From Blastobasis lacticolella (lineage: Eukaryota > Arthropoda > Insecta > Lepidoptera > Blastobasidae): DNA of 64,000 nucleotides. The notes under the pieces were generated by a model. It had not been told where the DNA came from. It made no database searches and was given only the letters and a program-made list of their open reading frames with translations. This document shows positions 24,635 through 35,088 of the stretch, piece by piece; within the stretch, counting starts at the first letter, position 1; every line of letters begins with the position of its first letter. The stretch lies in contig LR990042.1 in NCBI GenBank assembly GCA_905147135.1, positions 11,151,545 to 11,215,544 of the forward strand, in the 5' to 3' direction. Made by a program: the position numbers and the translations under genes.

Positions 24635-26570
24635 ACACGTCGACGCGACCACGTCGAGGAACAAATTACGCGATCTCCGTTACGGAGCGCGCGCAAGATA
24701 GGTCTGCACTTCGACATGGCTAGTATTAAGTTGATGGTTGACAGTCGTTTTGTTGGCTGTCCGCCAAATTTAGTTCCATTTTCTGCCACGAGCAAAGTTA
24801 TCTTGTGCGCGCTTTAACAGCTGACCTGACCTGCCATAAGTACGGTAACGATTCTGAATATTATACCCTCTTATGTTTCAATTGCTACTCAATGAACTCG
24901 TGTCGTCTGGTTCGCGTAATTCCTTCTCTAATCATAAGGTCTGTTCTGCTATTATTCTGTCTTAGCGATTTTGATAGACTGACAGCCGCCTGCTCGAGCC
25001 GCCTCGGCCTAAATTCGTGAGTTTGCGTTTCATTACAATAGAGCCCGGTGCTTAGTTATTTTATATTATATGAAAAGGAAACATAATGTTGTATATACTG
25101 TTTATTTATTCACATTAAATGAAAAAATGTTTATTCCCATAATTTATTAATTTCTGCTACGTGAAAATCGTTCTCGAAAACAAAATGAAACTGCGCACAA
25201 ATAATTCTCGCGTTGTTACTTTATGAAAATGTAAAATGACAAAGTATTATCACTTTTTAGTAAGTCGTAGTAAAAAAGGCTTTGGCCGCAATCATTTTTG
25301 TTAGCACAAAGAAATGTTTAGCACATACTGAGCATGAGTTAAATTGGAGTAAAACCAATGAATTTTCCAAAGTTGTAAAGCATATTCATATGTTGGTAAA
25401 GAGGATGAAATAGCTGTTCATGTTGCGTTAAAAGCAAAATTTATTGACTATATTTAAGATTAAGGATTATGCAATTGTGATTTTGTATAAAACTTGGTAT
25501 TGTTCTCATGTATTATTTTGTATATTTTTTAAATTTTAGAGATAGAACCAATATTTCTTAATGTTTATTTTTAAATTTCACATTCCGATGCTATTTTTCC
25601 ATTCCTATGTTCATCAAAAATATAATGCAATTGATATGCTGCATATTAAAATATATAGGAACAATGTTTATTACAATGATTACTACACAACTGCTCAGCG
25701 GAACTTACGGGCAGTACGAATCTATTTGATCTCAAAAACTGTAGAGAAATAATGTAGTTGCAACGGTTCCGGCCGCTAATCGATCTAATTAAGGCTAAAA
25801 TTAAATACATATCATGGATTCGCTACATCGTTACATCTAGCCAAACGTTTGGAATGCTGCCAATGTACGACGTGTTAGCGTTGTCACTAGCACATACCTC
25901 TGCATATTTATTTGTAAATTGTACATGATCAATGGCGGCTGCGCGTCGCATGATATGCGCGTGAGCAAGCTGCGCTAACGCATATGATGCACCGCGTTAT
26001 GTATAGGTATTATATTAATTATGTCACTTGACTTCCATGTTTTTTGTTTTTTATTTATTCGATCATGGGGATGCTTGAGAAGCATTTCTTGCGGCCCAGA
26101 AAGTACACACACATTCACGCCTGTATCCCACACGCAGGGTAGGCAGAGACTATCAAGTGCCACAAACTACAACCCTGAAAGTAATCATTCCGTTAAATTA
26201 TATCTCTCCGTGATAAATGCCTCAATGATGTTCTATCGTGGGTACCAATTCAAAATGAAAACTTGAAGAACAAACGGAAAGAAGTGACTTGCAAGAGCAG
26301 AGATTGCTTGCAGAGAAAGCTTGAGATAGATATTATAATTATGTTGCACTAAGCAAGACTTTAAGAAAACACACAGTTTCTCTTTATTGTCTCTTTATAG
26401 ACTTCGAGGTTGCTCAGATTTCTCTATTTACCTAAAGGACCGGAACTCGTTCGTAGGGTTCTTTTAAGTACCTGCAACACACAAAAGTTACGGAACAAGA
26501 ATGTGAACTCTACATTTTGTATGTATTTACTTACATGACAATATGCCTACAATATGTATAATGACAATGT

Positions 26571-26576
26571 AATAAA
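26571..26576 (+). terminator. AATAAA polyadenylation signal candidate
   Basis: AATAAA in an AT-rich stretch about 1.9 kb after the GOPC stop codon. A plausible distal end of GOPC, not demonstrated. Confidence 0.35.
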
Positions 26577-27002
26577 ATTTGTATTTATAAAAACTTTTGT
26601 CGTTTAAATTACACACGTACCAGAAGTGCATTTGGTGTAGTTTTCCGAAATTATCTACTACACGTCTTGTCTGTCGTCACGAAATGCATGAGCCTGTCCC
26701 AGTTCTTGGTATTTACATGTATTTATTACCGTTTCTGATTCTACTTTACAATGTGGTATTGTTCCCATATAGGTATCTAGAAGGAAAGGTTTACGTATCG
26801 GATGTGTTCGGAAAACTCATTGTTTATTTCAGTGGTTCCAAATTATTTAAGGGCGTGCTATAAAGGATGAGTTTGAAGTCTTCCTTGAAGTGGAACGCGA
26901 GAAATATTCATTTAAAACCACTGATTTCATTGATGAGTGCCCCCTCCGGGTGCCTAACCCACCATCCCCACCTTACGATTGTGAAAAATAAATGACTGTT
27001 GA

Positions 27003-27405
27003 TTTTTTTTATATCATACAGTAGGCAAAACAGGCAAGCGGGCCACCTGATAAATAAATAAATAATCGTGGACAAATTCAGACAGCGCCATCTAGCCCCA
27101 AACTAAGCAAAGCTTGTAATATGGGTGCTAGATAACTGATATACTACTTAAATACTTTTTAAATACATACTTATTATACATAGAACACCCAGACATTAAA
27201 ATCCATCATTTCAATTTCTGCCCGGCCGGAAATCGAACCCGGGACCTCTTGTATGGCATGAACCATGTTGACCATTGAACCACTCAGGTCGACAAAAGTA
27301 AAGAAAGCGGTCACCGCCGCCTATACATACTTTGACAACACCAGATGGAGGTACTTCCCCAGTCAAACGGCTCCAATTCGAACGGGATTACCCGCTATGT
27401 CGTAC
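27003..27405 (-). repeat. Poly(A)-type retroposon repeat split by a SINE
   Basis: Left part: T run, then CAGTAGGCAAAACAGGCAAG, breaking off at GGGCCACCTGAT. It resumes at about 27303 with AAAGCGGTCACCGCCGCC and continues to CAGTCAAACGGCTCC. Other copies read straight through CACCTGATGGAAAGTGGTCA, so the SINE inserted into it. Confidence 0.8.
27052..27293 (-). mobile_element. tRNA-SINE, second family, inserted in an older repeat
   Basis: In reverse orientation: AAATAAATAAATAA tail, AGCGCCATCTAGCCCC, GGTGCTAGATAACTG, then a tRNA-like head with B box complement (AATCGAACCCGGGACC). Matches 37307-37552 over its length. Confidence 0.85.
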
Positions 27406-27760
27406 ATCTCTTGAAATTAACTTGTTGCAGTTAACAATATGTCGATATTTTATAATCTGATGGTTTGGATGGCAGACAACGTCCAGCTAAATGCTCATCT
27501 AAAACCGTTTTTTGTTTGTTTTGTCACCTCGGGGGGAGGGAGAGGGCTTTGCCCAGCAATGGGATGATTCAGGTTGATAATATAGTAATAATAATATCTA
27601 AAGTACGTTAGGAAATCATCAGCCTTGTCAACATAATGAGCTGGAGATCTTTACCTAGGTATATAATGCCCCTCCCCAACGCTCGACTATCTGATTACAG
27701 TTTTTGGTAAAACTCTTTGGTTACAGTCACGCCGTTCCATGTGATCCAATGAGGAGTTTT

Positions 27761-28572
27761 CCAGTAGGTATTGTCAATTGGTTTCAAAAAGCATCAATAG
27801 ATGGCGCTGCTACATTTTTGGTAATTTTTTCCAAAAAGTTCAACGAAATGTATTTTAATACAAACCTTTCATATTATTTGTGATTTGTATTGCGTCCATT
27901 AGTCCATTCTTGATCCTAGTGTCCATGAAACGAATTGACTCAGTCAAATTGATGTTTGTTTGGTTTGCAATAATTTATTACAACCTCTAAAATGGTTAAA
28001 AACTATTGATAAATACAATATTATCCAATACAACGTACCCAATGTTTATATCCTCTTTGCTAAGAACCTATTTCAAGCGATTATCAATGAGGAGTTTTCC
28101 AGTAGGTATTGATAGTTTGTTTCAAAAAGCATCAATAGATGGCGCTCCTACAATTTTGGTAAACTTTTCTAAATCTATATTATTGTGGCAGTGATTTCAT
28201 GTAGTCAACTAATACTAAACTTAAAAATAGAATGTTTATTAATATAAACATAACTCTTAATGGTTGAGTGAATTGTAAAAAGAAATATTTATAGAAGTTG
28301 GCACTATGTTCCATTATTATTACAACCTCTAAAATGGTTGAAAACTATTGACAAATACAATATTATCCAATACAACGTACCCAGTGTTTATATCGTGTTT
28401 GCTAAGAACCTATTTAAAGCGATTATCAATTACCAAAATTGTCGGGGCGCCATCTAGTGAGTGGTTAGGAATGCTTTAGATACCTATTGGAAAACTCCTC
28501 ATTACCAAAATTGTCGGGGCGCCATCTAGGGAGTGGTTAGGAATGCTTTAGATACCTATTGGAAAACTGCTC
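27761..28572 (+). mobile_element. GAGGAGTTTTCC-type MITE, copy B (outer, interrupted)
   Basis: Starts GAGGAGTTTTCCAGTAGGTA and ends, after an interruption, GGAAAACTGCTC. The interruption is a second member of the same family at 28089-28500. Without it the element is about 400 bp and carries the usual internal CTCTAAAATGGTT and AAGCGATTATCAAT text. Confidence 0.88.
28089..28500 (+). mobile_element. GAGGAGTTTTCC-type MITE, copy C (inner)
   Basis: 412 bp with GAGGAGTTTTCCAGTAGGTA and inverted GAGGAGTTTTCCAATAGGTA ends. It interrupts ATCAATTACCAAAATTG of the host copy, leaving ...TCAAT on the left and ATTACC... on the right, so AT is duplicated. Confidence 0.9.
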
Positions 28573-28589
28573 ATTATGTAATTCTGTCG

Positions 28590-28720
28590 ACAGAGACCTA
28601 GGGTCTGACCGCCTAACTCGATGAAGCATCGCCATCTCACTCGCTCAAACCGCATCCGAGTAAGATGCGATGCGTTATCGTCTGATAACGTTTGTTTTTT
28701 CGAGTTAGGCTTGTTCGTAA
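28590..28720. repeat. Hairpin-forming GCATCGCCATCTC repeat
   Basis: CTAACTCGATGAAGCATCGCC faces an inverted GATGCGATGCG and CGAGTTAGGC. The core GCCATCTCACTCGCTCAAAC resembles the centre of the 51990-52152 element. Short and non-coding. Confidence 0.5.
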
Positions 28721-29323
28721 ACATACGGCGATCTACGAAAACGTCCCATACCAGGCGATGCGCAGACCGATTCACATGAGTGCACCACCCAAAAAAATTA
28801 TAAGTATTCTTGGCACCACCATAGCACACCGGAGTTGGAGCGGTCGGCAACGCAGCAGCGGAAAGTTTCATTGGCACACGCACCATTTTAAACAAGGTAT
28901 ATGTCCATTACGAAAGGCCAATGCCTGATAATGGCGCCTTTTTTTTAAATTTCGGTGTTACATTGACCGAGCCTATTTTTTCAAGTTTTTATTTCAAAAC
29001 CTATTATGACAACTATGCCTCTCAACTCAACGATAGAAACAGTTGTAACTGACGTAACTAACAAACGTAACTCAGTTCAGACGTGAGTTTAGAGAAATAG
29101 TTGTTATAATACGGCCGCTGGTAGCGCACACATGAACTAACTGCTGGACGAACTGGCCTCGCCGCACCGCCCGCTAGCTACCTCATTCGCCGAGCTGGAC
29201 GCTGACACGGCCTGTCATTTCTTTGTAAATTAAGTCTTGCGCTCTCCGAATAAAACTAATAAAATTTGTAACGAAACTGTCATTTCCTCTCGACTGAGAA
29301 TTCATCGAGTTATAGCTAACCCA

Positions 29324-29639
29324 TTCATCTTGGCGCTTATGTCCCGGTTATGCACTCGCGCGTGAGGGCCCGGGATAATTACAGTGGAGCGACTGCAATC
29401 TGACCTCCGTGACCCTGCTACCAGAGGACCAAATTGGGGCGTGGTTACACATTCAGTCGCTTGAATGTGCAGCTGGTTTATCACGATGTTTTCCCTCACC
29501 TCAAGAGCATCGGTTAGCATTCAACTAATGTACCATAACTCAGAAAAAAGTCGTTGGTACATGGCCGCAGTGGGATTCGAACCCGGTACCTCTCGCTTAC
29601 GAGTCGGATTCCTTAACCACTCGGCCACCGACGCTCCGG
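29324..29639 (-). mobile_element. Full-length tRNA-headed SINE with 11-bp target duplication
   Basis: Read on the minus strand: A box GGTGGCCGAGTGGTTAAGG, B box GGGTTCGAATCCC, then a roughly 240-bp body ending GGCCCTCACGCGCGAGTGC and GGGACATAAGCG. TAGCTAACCCA flanks it at 29313-29323 and 29640-29650. The anticodon-stem region is not convincing as a functional tRNA. Confidence 0.9.
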
Positions 29640-30062
29640 TAGCTAACCCAATATCTTGACGAAAAAATATAAGTCAGTCTGTTCGTACCGCACTAAGGTA
29701 TTCCACACACAATAACCCAAGACATAGATAGAGCATAGCTACTGAGCCGTGACTTTCAGTCGGTCGCAATCGCCAGCCAAGATGACCCAAGCAAATGATA
29801 TTGGGAGTTTTGGATACGAACATAAAAAATTCAATTTAATTTAAAAATGTAGAGGTCGTGGCACAATGTGGAAATAAACAACAATTTGAATGGTCTTGAT
29901 TGGAGGAACGGAACGTTATTGTGATGGCAGTATTGGCAAGGTTGTAGTAATCTACCAAATTAGTAGATTACTTCTGTCATAAAACATTATTTCTTAAGTA
30001 TTTTATTTCATTACAGTTTCCATTTAAGAGCGATGATGAATAAAATAAGTCAAACATATGTC

Positions 30063-30106
30063 GCAGCCGGATGCTTAAATGCCGGCTCATTTAAGCATCC
30101 GGCTGC
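30063..30106. repeat. Perfect 18-bp hairpin with 8-nt loop
   Basis: GCAGCCGGATGCTTAAAT at 30063-30080 is followed after GCCGGCTC by its exact reverse complement at 30089-30106. The preceding GTC makes GTCGCAGCC, the same first nine bases as the 16617-17428 MITE. Confidence 0.85.
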
Positions 30107-30607
30107 TTAAATAAAAGGGCAGCTGTTTAGGTAATTACAAAGCATTCTTCAAAATTGATGATCGGTGCCTACCACTGAATGATAATATTGTAATAAATAA
30201 TACGATTAACGTGTTACTTTATTGTAAATTAAATGCCTCTAATTTTTGATTGATTGATTGCCAAACGCCGTAGCGCTTTATATATTCTAATAAATATGGG
30301 TACGTTGTATAATGCCGGGCCGCGGCCGCTCCAAGGTTTTAGATAAAGCGCGCTCCACATGTTCGCCGAAACTTCCGGCGAAACTTTTGCCGGGACTTTG
30401 GTCGACCCTCTACATTCTCGCCTATTAGGGATGTGGTGGTGTCAAAAAGCGCGACATTTTATCGATTCATCGGTGTAATATCAGTAGTCTACTGTAAACA
30501 GGGCCACAGAGGTAATTGCAGCTGCTCTACTGTTATTACTTGATCTAATAATATCCTGGATCATGGTCAAGTGTACTCCGAACCTGTTACGGGAAAAAGC
30601 GCTCGGA

Positions 30608-31210
30608 ATATTATACCTTGTCTAAAATAGGATGATAATTTTGACAGCTCACAAATTGTTGGTCTTTGGCGCACGCCTATGAAGTTTCGTGTTTTTTTTC
30701 GGTAAATTGTACTACGGAAAATGTCGTACTTCATAGACAGGCCCCGCCCCTTTAGTGAAGTGTCACGAATAACGAATAACAACAGACAATCGAAAATCGG
30801 TATTGATATAATATAATCGAGTATTAAAAATTAATATTTAGGTAACCTTATTATTTTTTGTAACTAAACTCTTATTCCTTGTTCGGATTTCACCCTAAGA
30901 GACCTATTACAACAACGAATTCGAGTCGCGCCAATTCTACGTAATAGGATGACTGACCGAATAGTGATACGCACGGGTCGAAATCGTCGTTGTGGAAGGG
31001 TTTTTAATGTCGTATTAATAAATTATCATTTCAAAAGAAAATAAATGGTTTATTTTGTATAACATGTACTGAATACCGATGCAACTATCGATTCCAAGTT
31101 CTATGAGAATGATAATCGATAATCGAATAGATTCATTAACGATTTTACATTACCCCATCCCTACTGTGAATTGTCAAAATTATCATCCTATTTTAGACAA
31201 GGTATAATAT
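30608..31210. mobile_element. 603-bp element with perfect 39-bp inverted termini
   Basis: Left arm 30608-30646 (ATATTATACCTTGTCTAAAA ...) is the exact reverse complement of 31172-31210. The outermost bases are TA-rich, so a TA target duplication is possible but cannot be separated from the arm. No transposase frame. It ends 500 bp before the Sh3beta start codon. Confidence 0.8.
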
Positions 31211-31710
31211 AAAATCGATCGAATCGAGACGACAACAAACTATCTCTACTTAGTCTATGAAATAGGCGAGACATGCCAAATATGCACGGGACTACACGAA
31301 TACTACCTCTATATTCTCGTGTTCTCGCGGAACTGTCCACATGTGGAGCGCGCTTAACGTCTTGCACAGCGCTATACGATTGGGGTTAACAATGTGACAT
31401 AATTTTACATTTTTTGAAATGTGAATTATTGTTTTACTGTTTATGTAATGTTATTAATCCCCAAATAGCAGTAGAATATCAATCCAGCAAACAATTTCAC
31501 TCGCACTCCGAGCCGCCACAAATAAACATTGTAGTAGGTACCCGTTGGTTTGGTAGGAAAAAATTTTGTCATGTGGAAACATTGGAACTGTCAATAATTA
31601 TTATTCTTGTACTGTACAAGTCGACGAATGGCCAAGCCTATTTTTCTGATTTAGTGTTTTTTACGGTTATTATTTTACTTTTTAATAGTTGTTATAATCA
31701 GATTATCGCA

Positions 31711-31755
31711 ATGGTTGTCAAGGTTTATATTAGTGGCATTTCTGGAAATAAAGAG
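31711..31755 (+). CDS. Sh3beta: Sh3beta exon 1
   Basis: ATG preceded by ATCGCA; donor GTAAGT. 15 codons, MVVKVYISGISGNKE, phase 0 out. Confidence 0.95.
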
Positions 31756-33642
31756 GTAAGTTTAATATTAGAAAATTCCTGGGTTGGCCGGGTTGCTTTT
31801 CTAGTCTTTTTCTCCAACCTGATTCACAATAATGATTGTTTTTGATTACGTGATGTTCCATTGTTATAGGTGAAGAAGCGACAGCAGAGAGTGTTAATGA
31901 TATTAGATTCTAAAAACGTTAAATATGATGTCATTGACATAACGGAACCTGGTAGAGAGGCTGATAAAGAGTATATGCAGAGCAATGCCAAGTTCAATGG
32001 TGGCACTGTGAGCGATCCCAACCCTCGCTCGCCCTTGCCGCCACAAGTGTTTAACGACGAAGACTACTGTGGAGTGAGTGCCTTTCTTATATATCTAAAT
32101 AAACAAGTCTTGTTTATAATATGAGTCATTGTACTATCTTACCTTCATTGTTGTATTGTTTCATCCAGGATTACGACCAATTCGATCTGGCTAATGAGGT
32201 GGATACTTTGGAACAGTTCCTGAAAGTAGAGTTACCGCCAGATGTTTCCCAAGAAGCAAACAAGGTAAGTAGTTTTTTCTTAGGCAAACAATATTAATAT
32301 ACAGTCAAAACCTCTTATTACATGAGTCATAATGACGAATCGGTTATAGAGACTAAATGACAAAGTCCCAGGCGAAGCCCTATGTAAGTGCCTTTGTAAA
32401 CATTTTTCTTATTATGACATTGGGCATAGTGATGAACCAGCATTGAAATTAATAATGACGAACCATCACACTTTTGTGCTAAAGCACACTATTTTGATTT
32501 CTTTTTATCAATAGAAGGAATACCTATGCACTAGCACTCATTACCTTCTTAGTCCTTATGAACCTTTATACTTCATTTAATTCAACTAGTTTGCATAGCG
32601 ACTGACAGTCATAGTCCACAAGTGCATTTCTCGTTGCAATTTGATTTGGATTGCACTTGTATACATCACATTGGTGCAAAACTAGCTCATTAAAAATAAA
32701 AAACACACATAATGCCGACAAAAAATGTTTTTAAAAAAATACATACCTACATTTATTATGTGTAGTTATTGCTAACAACTATTGGATATAGCGACCTAAG
32801 TTATATAGTCTCTTCAATGTTGTTATCCAGTTTAGACTGTATTATACAATAATGGTATATTGAGTTCACTGTTAATTGTCTATGTTTAGGAAACAGCTGT
32901 TAATGGTGATGTTCAAGCAAAAGCAAATAAATCAAAAGAAGGATCTCAGGAACCTGGTGAAGGAGATAAGGAGAAAGAGGGCTCTCCTGCAAAAGAAGGA
33001 ACTCCTGCAAAAGAAGGAACTCCTGCAAAAGAAGGAACTCCTGCAAAAGAAGGAACTCCTGCAAAAGAAGGCACCCCTGCAAAAGAAGGAACTCCTGCAA
33101 AAGAAGGAACTCCTGCAAAAGAAGGAACTCCTGCAAAAGAAGGCACCCCTGCAAAAGAAGGAACTCCTGCAAAAGAAGGAACTCCTGCAAAAGAAGGTAC
33201 CCCTGCAAAAGAAGGAACTCCTGCAAAAGAAGGCACCCCTACAAAAGAAGGAACTCCTGCAAAAGAAGGCACACCCTCTAAAGAGGGAACCCCTGCCAGG
33301 GCTGGTAGTACTGATAGAGAATTAACAACTGTCAAGGATAGTAAAACATCCAAGGATCCTTCTCCGGACAAAGATCAACACTCTGAAAAGGAGGCAACAC
33401 CAGCAAAAGAAGAATCTTCAGAGAGACAACGTTCGGTTGAGAAAGTATCTGAAGTAGAATCTAAAAAGTCCTCAAAGGAAAATACTCCGGATGAAGCAGA
33501 TTCAGTTAATGAAAATGGCAGTGTTAGTTCCCGTGAACAGTCTCAAGAGAAGCAAGGAAACGAGACTGAAGCACCTGACAGTAAAAAGGATAATCCTTCA
33601 GAGGATCTTATTCAAAGCGAGCAAGCAGCATCTGCAGAGTAA
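31711..33642 (+). CDS. Sh3beta: SH3 domain-binding glutamic acid-rich-like protein (fly Sh3beta type)
   Basis: Four exons in phase: 31711-31755, 31870-32073, 32169-32264, 32890-33642, giving 365 residues. Residues 1-113 are the SH3BGR thioredoxin-like domain: MVVKVYISGISGNKE, KKRQQRVLMILDSKN, YDVIDITEPG, then the insect-type PLPPQVFND and EDYCGDYDQFDLANE. The family lacks the catalytic CxxC of thioredoxins and acts as a cytosolic adaptor of poorly defined role. Residues about 145-250 are tandem EGTPAK repeats, followed by a Ser/Glu/Lys-rich tail, replacing the Glu-rich tail of fly and vertebrate relatives. The start ATG opens the conserved MVVKVYISG motif. Complete, no breaks. Confidence 0.95.
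31870..32073 (+). CDS. Sh3beta: Sh3beta exon 2
   Basis: Acceptor TTGTTATAG, donor GTGAGT; 68 codons containing the bulk of the thioredoxin-like fold, ending FNDEDYCG. Confidence 0.95.
32169..32264 (+). CDS. Sh3beta: Sh3beta exon 3
   Basis: Acceptor TTCATCCAG, donor GTAAGT; 32 codons, DYDQFDLANEVDTLEQFL onward, the C-terminal helix of the fold. Confidence 0.95.
32890..33642 (+). CDS. Sh3beta: Sh3beta exon 4: EGTPAK repeat and charged tail
   Basis: Acceptor ATGTTTAG; 250 codons and TAA. ETAVNGDVQAKANKSKEG leads into the hexapeptide array and then an acidic/Ser-rich tail ending SEQAASAE. Confidence 0.93.
   Translation, partial: ETAVNGDVQAKANKSKEGSQEPGEGDKEKEGSPAKEGTPAKEGTPAKEGTPAKEGTPAKEGTPAKEGTPAKEGTPAKEGTPAKEGTPAKEGTPAKEGTPAKEGTPAKEGTPAKEGTPTKEGTPAKEGTPSKEGTPARAGSTDRELTTVKDSKTSKDPSPDKDQHSEKEATPAKEESSERQRSVEKVSEVESKKSSKENTPDEADSVNENGSVSSREQSQEKQGNETEAPDSKKDNPSEDLIQSEQAASAE
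32977..33297 (+). repeat. 18-bp coding minisatellite (EGTPAK)
   Basis: About 17 units of AAAGAAGGAACTCCTGCA with third-position variants (GGCACC, GGTACC, GGCACA). The unit length is a multiple of three, so copy changes keep the frame. Two antisense frames and another sense frame also stay open across it, as expected for an 18-bp unit without stops. Confidence 0.95.
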
Positions 33643-35088
33643 CAATAGACTGGTTATCGTACTAATTGCTTTTCAGCTCAAATCAAGCCGTAGCACTAAG
33701 CAAGCACCTTTAAGTCTGTTTGTTATTTATATGCAACACTTCTTTTGCATAGTTAGTCATTGTAAATAACGCAAGGAAGTATTTGTTGAAATTTTATTGT
33801 GGTGACAATTATGAGTAAGTTACATGTTTTTGATATGAAGTGGCCTATTATCATAAATCATTATTATAGATTATTATTAATCAATTGCTAATAAAGTTAC
33901 AAAGTAAGAGCTCTATTTAACTAAATACCCTTTCATAAGGCTTGTATTATTTTTAAAGTATTAATATAATTCTTCTCTTTTTTACATTTTATTTACAATT
34001 TTTTATGTTTAAAATTAAATTTGAAATTGATTTAATTAATTTAAGATTAGAGAGTTATTATTTATTGTTGTGAGTAAAAGGAGTGCTCTGAGTTATCTTA
34101 CATGAATTATCAAGATGATAAGAAAATGAACTCATATTGGCTAATAATGTAGTGAACGTTTTGATTTGAGGTAATATTGTGTATACTCATTTGAAATAAA
34201 TTATAACAATAAAAAATACGTAAACATTATTAAATAAACATGTAATGAGCACTCTTAGAAAACATGTTGCACTTGTTTGGTTTGCTGTAAATTACATTTC
34301 TCATGACATGTTATTAAGTATTCATCAATTAATATTATTAAAGACATTTTTTTAACTAATTTTTCATACGAATTATACAAAAATCTAGAACTTCTGTTGT
34401 TTACTTTATTCAAGACTAGCTTTGTCCCGCGACTTCGTACGCGTGGACCAGTTTTCCCGTTCTTTTTCCATGTAATATTGACTTTTATTAGTGGTTTTGG
34501 TTATTGTACGAAAAGGTCCATAGTCACTGCCTAACCCACTTGTGGGACAGAAGCGTGAGCTTTATTTTATTTATTTGGAAGCTTACAAGGGCAGTAATAT
34601 AAAACAGACAAAAGCCAGTTATAAATATTCACCAATATGAAGCTACACAATGAGCTTTATGTATGTAATTGTATGAGATGGTCTACTAGAGGGCACATTA
34701 TATAAAGTTTACATCTACAAGGTAAAATACCGAAACAGTGTACTAAAATTAAGTATTACATTCAAAATATTTTTCGGTACAGACTTAAATAAATCGTTAT
34801 TCCTTATTAGTATATCCCTTAGTAGGGGTAGGTAGGTAGGGTGAAAATTTACAAAAATCATTTCTTAGCTGATGCGTCGTGATAGCTTGGTGTTCCAGTG
34901 AGTTGAGCGATGAACTAGAGTTCGCCTTACAAATAATTTATTTGCGCACTCCTCGTTATCGACTATCGAATTAAATCGTCGACGCAAACTCCCACGGAGC
35001 CCTTTAGTCTTCACTGATTAAGGGCGACCAACCACCAGTTCCTGCGCGTACGCGGTGAGAAGGTGGGGCGGTTGCTGCGCGTACTAAT
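33643..35088. other. Sh3beta 3' flank and intergenic DNA
   Basis: Several AATAAA signals (for example near 33889 and 34194) can end the Sh3beta transcript. At 34420-34460 GTCCCGCGACTTCGTACGCG is a common LINE-tail motif, and 34560-34700 looks like repeat debris. No gene seen. Confidence 0.5.

Larger units (their letters stand above)
24631..27740. other. Intergenic DNA downstream of GOPC
   Basis: AT-rich, probably including GOPC 3' UTR up to the AATAAA at 26571. A segment near 26105-26160 (CATTCACGCCTGTATCCCAC) resembles a common lepidopteran repeat. Nested repeats occupy 27003-27405 and are listed separately. Confidence 0.5.

Noticed and set aside
29560..29639. tRNA gene candidate on the minus strand
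   Set aside because: It is the head of a 316-bp SINE flanked by an 11-bp duplication.
32900..33371. Long antisense open frames rich in FAGVPS or LLLQEF
   Set aside because: They mirror the 18-bp Sh3beta minisatellite, whose unit contains no stop in several frames.
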